64,000 nucleotides of DNA from Rutidosis leptorrhynchoides (taxonomy: Eukaryota > Streptophyta > Magnoliopsida > Asterales > Asteraceae): NCBI RefSeq assembly GCF_046630445.1, contig NC_092333.1:1140001-1204000 (forward strand), given 5' to 3'. The translations under genes were made by a program, and so were the position numbers. Shown here piece by piece: positions 59,760-64,000 of this stretch (the stretch's first letter is position 1; every line of letters starts with the position of its first letter). The notes beneath the pieces are model-generated. The model made no database searches, had not been told where the DNA came from, and worked only from the letters and a program-made list of their open reading frames with translations.

Positions 59760-60422
59760 TTCTTAAACTCTCTTCTATCTTCCGATTAGGGCTTCGTTCT
59801 TGCATGCTTCGCGTTCGCTCAAGCTTTAGGGTTCGTAACTCGCGATTAACGCTTGTTGTTGCTGCTATTACGCCGATAACCCTGCAGGTGCAATCGGTAT
59901 ATATTTTCCCTTTATTTTGCTTCTTTTTTTTCACCTGTTTCGTTGTATTCCGTCATTGTTTCTGCAAATTTCTGGAGTTTCTGTTATTTAATTGGGCATT
60001 GCTATTGTTGAAAATTCAAAAGACAATATGAATTTATGATTTTTTTTGGTTGCTGCTAATTTTCATATTTTTTTTTTTTTTTTGCAGTTTCAGGTTTTGT
60101 TGGTGTTGCTATATTGCTAATTTTCCTTCAGTTATCCTACGGATTTTCCTTTTCTGCTATAGTCAGGTACTTTTGAAATTATGTGAACATTGGTTCCTAA
60201 AGTTCTCAACATAACTAACGATATGTTTTTCTTGCTTCTGTTTTCCGTTTTTTCCTTGGTATTTAATTGCGTTTACTTAACATTGTTAGTAGTATGTTTA
60301 TTGGAGGTTTACAATTCCGTTTTATTTGCTGAATATTTGCTGAATATTGTCTGGCAATTTTGAAATTTTACTATCGTTTGCTCCTTTGTTATTGACTGTA
60401 CTGGAACCGGCAAGGCTAAATA
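59760..60422 (+). other. Probable 5' leader region of the Helitron gene
   Basis: CT-rich, gene-leader-like sequence (GATTAGGGCTTCG, TTTAGGGTTCG) at 59785-59835 is followed by possible leader introns. A donor-like CTGCAG/GTGCAA lies at about 59886, and an acceptor TTTTTTTTTGCAG ends near 60087. Splicing here is a guess; the ATG at 60423 is the first one in frame with the exons. Confidence 0.4.
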
Positions 60423-63400
60423 ATGCCGCCTAAAAAACGGACTAATCATATACTAGACTCTGCTGTACCATCTGCTTCTGATGGTGCAAGTAGTAGCATA
60501 GAATTAGACTCAACTAGAAAAAAGAAGAAAATAATTAATAATATAAGTGTTCGGAATAGTAACCCGATCAACATAAGTACCCGTGTGACTTCTTCAAGCC
60601 CAAATCCGACCTGTTTCTGTGGTGATATCGGCTTCCCGTTGGATCCTTTGCGTCAACATACAGGTTCGCTGCTTTTATTTCCAATGCATGCTTTTTTTTA
60701 TTTGTTATTGTCTAATAATTATTAACTGAATTTTTTTCTTTTTCATAGTTGGACTGTTGTCTGGTGTACGTATTGCTCAGCCTACTCACTGCCCAAATGA
60801 TATAGAGGGTATGTTGGTTGTTTATTTTCTGACTAAAGGTCTATAAAATTTATGGCATACTTTACTTAATGTTTCTTTTAAATTGGTTAACAGGGGTGAC
60901 AAATGCATACGACGATGTTGGTGATTGTAATTGTGTTTGTTCTTTTTGTGGTGCCATGTTTTGGTATGATGAAAGACTAAAAACCTCATCAAGCGCTATA
61001 AGATTCAATCGTTGTTGTGAAGGGGGTCGTGTCGATCTACCACGTGAAGAAGAACCCCCTGCTATCATTGTGCAGTTATTAAGTAACAAAATTTATGTTG
61101 ATAATATTCGAGCGTATAATCAGATGTTTAGTATGGCCTCATATGGAGCTCAAATAGATGATACTATTAATAGTGGTAGAGGACCATATGTATTTAAGAT
61201 CTCGGGCCAAGTTTATCACTGGATTGGGTCATTATGTCCGGAGGAGGGTAATCCTCCCCGATTTTTGCAACTATACATATATGATACGGTGATCGAAGTC
61301 CGAAATAGAATGAGGTTCTTTGGTGGGGACAACTCCGATGTTCTTAGGGCTGAAATTGTAAGGCATCTGATAGAGGTTCTAGATGCTAAGAATGAGTTAG
61401 TTAAGTTGTTTAGAACTACAAGAGACATGATCGAGACGAGTGATGTTCCCGATTTACGTATTAGGCTTTATAGTGTTATTGGTACAAGGCAATACGAGTT
61501 GCCTACCAGTGATGCTATTGGTGCTATTGTTTTTTATTCGGGTGATAATACCAGAACTGATTATGACATGATCATAGAGTATAAGGGGGTACGCCAAGAC
61601 GTGTAAATAAACTACATACCTCTTATATGTCTTTACAGTTTCCGTTACTATATATGTATGGGCAGCCGGGATACCATCCGGAACTAAGACTGAGAAATGT
61701 GCGTGGAGTTGGCGGTAGGAGAAAGGATAAGATGACCATGAACATGTTCTATAGCTATCAGTTACATGATAGGTATAACATGTTTGGTCTATTATCTAAA
61801 TGTGGTAGGTTATTTCAGCAGTACGTTGTTACTGCTTACTGTAGCATTGAGTTAAATAGGCTGAATTACGTGAGAAATAATTAGCAAGATATACGTAACA
61901 AGTATCTATCTGGGTTGTATGATGCTATAAACAGGGGAGACCATTATGGAGCTGATGTTGGTTCGAGGACCATATTACCTGCATCGTTCACGGGGGGTCC
62001 CAGATACATGTATAGCCACTATTTGGATGCACTTGCTATATGTCGTGTACACAGCAATCCAAAGTTTTTCATTACATTTACTTGTAAAGCCAAGTGGCCG
62101 GAAATCAGAAGGTATTTGCGTAAATTTCCGGGGCTAACTTCGACTGATCGTGGTGACATCGTCGCTAGGATTTTCAATATGAAAGTCAAGCAATTTGTCT
62201 CTGTTTTAAAACAAGAAGAATTATTTGGTCCTTCAACAGCTGGTACGTTTACAATATTATTATAAGCTCTTAGTTTTGCGATAAATCAATCTTATTTAAT
62301 ATTGACATTACTAATTACGTATTGTTAACGGAAATTTTTTTAAGTATTCATTATACGTTATATGTCAAATAAACTGCTAAATTACTTGCTATTTTTATGT
62401 ACCTGTAATGGATTACTATTCCATCTAATATTTATTAAAGCCTACTGTTAATAGACTTATAAATTTCTAACAGGAAAGGGTCGGCTTGAATTGTTTAGAT
62501 AACATATTGAAACGGGCTTGAACTGCTTAGTACATATGTCTTGCTTTAGAACGTAATTGTAGTAAAACAATGCACTAAATTCTGAATAAAGAATAGATAA
62601 AATAGCGTCTATATAGCATCTAAGAGTTGCATATGAATAAGCAGTTCAGACTATATGTTGGGACGGATCCATGCTGATTGACGTAAGAAATGTCACTTTA
62701 AGATAGAACGGGTCACCATTGTCTATAATTATATTTTTTTAACAGATTCTCGGACATGTTATGTATGTATATCTGTTTACGGTAAAGGACATAAAATAGG
62801 TCCATATTACGTGTGGTTATCATTCACTGATATGAATGATATGAAATGCAAGTGCTGAATAATAATTGCCCGAATAGTTGCAGCTAACTCTAACTAAATT
62901 TATAATTCGTTGCTATATTTTATATTTTATTGCTTAGTTTTTGCATAAATACAGTGTGTAATTCAGTTTCTTAACGTATTTTTTAAAACTGTAATTTATA
63001 TATACAAAGTTTAATAATTTTTTTATTGTACATGCAGTGCTTTACACGATCGAGTTTCAGAAAAGGGGGCTTCCGCATTGTCATACATTAATATGGATAA
63101 AGCCGTCTCTGAGATCCTATCAACCACAGGATGTGGACCGATTCATTTCAGCCGAATTATCAGACCCCGTCAGAGATCCTAATGGTTTTAGAGTTGTGTC
63201 TGACATGATGATGCATGGTCCTTGCGGGTTGCTAAACAAAAAAGCTCCCTGCATGGAGGAATCAGAATCTACACGAGAATCTTTTTGTTCCAAGAAATTC
63301 CCTAAACCGTTCAATGAGCAAACGTATTTCTATAAAGACGGTTACGTGCATTACCAAAGGCACAATCTAGGTATCTCAGCCGACAAGAAGATTTGCAGGC

Positions 63401-64000
63401 TTGATAATGGCTACGTAGTACCGTATAACCGTACATTATGTTTACGTTTTCATGCACACATCAATGTTGAATGGTGCGGCTGGTCGATGCTTATTAAATA
63501 TCTATTCAAATATATATCCAAGGGGACCGATCGTGTTGTTGCTTACATTCCCAGACCCATTGGTTGTAGCACTTCTACCGACATTGAGCAGAACTCGAAC
63601 GTTGACGAAATAAAAAACTTTGTCGATGCTCGGTTTATCTGTGCGCCTGAGGCATGCTGGAGAATATTTAACTTTCCGATTCACAGTCGTGAACCTGCCG
63701 TGCAAATACTTGCCGTTCATTTGAAAGATATGCAGTTGGTTAAGTTTCATTCCAATCAGCGTCTAAAATCGATTGTGAACAACCCAGTTTCTAAGAAAAC
63801 GACATTGACAGAATGGCTGTTTTATAACAGAAATTCTAGCGACAGAAGACATTTAACATATCTAGACTTTCCTCTAGAATTTGTCTGGGCTGATGATCAT
63901 AAAAGGTGGAAAAGAAGGTGCAATCTGAATAAGCCATCTATAGGTCGGCTCACATACATGCATCCTGCATTCGGTGAAGTATTTTATCTGCGGATGCTAC
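60423..64000 (+). pseudogene. Helitron Rep/helicase gene, N-terminal part, four exons
   Basis: Four exons join in frame: 60423-60663, 60749-60808, 60894-62242 and 63038 to beyond the window. All introns are GT-AG, with phases that keep the frame (ACA-G/TT, GAG-G/GG, GCT-G/TG). Exon 1 encodes a basic, Ser-rich start (MPPKKRTNH). Exon 3 holds the Helitron N-terminal region (CSFCGAMFWYDERL) and the start of Rep (RTILPASFTGGPRYM). Exon 4 has the HUH motif in RGLPHCHTLIW and the catalytic Tyr motif in LIKYLFKYISKG. Rep nicks and joins DNA in rolling-circle transposition; the helicase lies downstream. Two lesions: a frameshift after RQDV near 61603, and an in-frame TAG at 61882-61884 (YVRNN, then QDIRN). 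Otherwise the frame is intact and motifs are kept. Confidence 0.9.
62243..63037 (+). other. Intron 3 of the Helitron Rep gene (795 bp)
   Basis: It runs from GTACG to ATGCAG with a T-rich stretch before the acceptor. It splits the codon between the Rep start region and the HUH motif. No gene or element recognised inside; AT-rich throughout. Confidence 0.8.

Larger units (their letters stand above)
59448..64000 (+). mobile_element. Helitron (rolling-circle DNA transposon), left part
   Basis: A Rep/helicase-type gene with the HUH and KYxxK motifs identifies an autonomous-type Helitron. The left end is uncertain: TCTATCTTCTATCTTATATAC (from about 59448 or 59457) resembles the TC-starting 5' ends of plant Helitrons and follows an A. 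The helicase part and the 3' end, expected to have a hairpin and CTRR, are outside the window. Confidence 0.7.

Noticed and set aside
63120-63750. Minus-strand frames of 64 and 82 aa
   Set aside because: They lie opposite exon 4 of the Helitron gene, which has clear motifs on the plus strand.

Overview
This is repeat-rich, AT-rich nuclear DNA of a flowering plant. The evidence is the set of plant lineages present: a Ty3/gypsy chromovirus of Tekay/Del type with LTRs of about 3.3 kb, Tork-like and SIRE-like Ty1/copia elements, a plant L1-type LINE, and an intron-containing Helitron replicase gene. An Asteraceae source is my guess from the look of the LTR ends and is not proven. I see no ordinary host housekeeping gene; nearly every base lies in or between mobile elements.

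Layout. (1) 1-5726: the 3' part of a gypsy chromovirus (element A), which cuts a minus-strand LINE at its reverse transcriptase. (2) 5727-18.2 kb: that LINE (H), with ORF1 split by a very young Ty1/copia element (I, 8310-16411) that has 929-bp LTRs differing at one visible site and a TCCTG target duplication. (3) 18.2-20.8 kb: spacer with a TTA microsatellite, a probable solo LTR (19512-19998, ACAAC duplication) and a 22-45 bp tandem repeat. (4) 20787-57803: one old minus-strand Tork-like element (C), bounded by AACTA on both sides and filled with younger elements. Gypsy B (20935-32493, CACGG) sits in its left LTR. SIRE-like F (from 36340) sits in its gag. F in turn holds fragment G (a tRNA-Asp-primed element with 257-bp LTR), the nearly whole gypsy E (38369-51447, TACAA), and the remains of gypsy D in its 3' LTR. 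(5) 57.8-59.4 kb: spacer holding a large degenerate inverted repeat. (6) about 59.4 kb to the end: a Helitron with a four-exon Rep/helicase gene that runs off the window.

Most notable is the 5' cargo of the E/B gypsy family. Between the primer binding site and gag lie an acidic Glu/Pro-rich ORF, present in both copies, and a region with clear resemblance to plant F-box proteins of the At2g35280 type. Only the first residues of the F-box region survive in copy B. An F-box protein carried at the front of a retroelement recalls the polerovirus silencing suppressor P0, but any such role is inference. A second cargo-like feature is a 57-codon hydrophobic ORF with a TATA box, antisense to the 3' region of element D. 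LTR elements are described as fossils: extents, parts and approximate state only.
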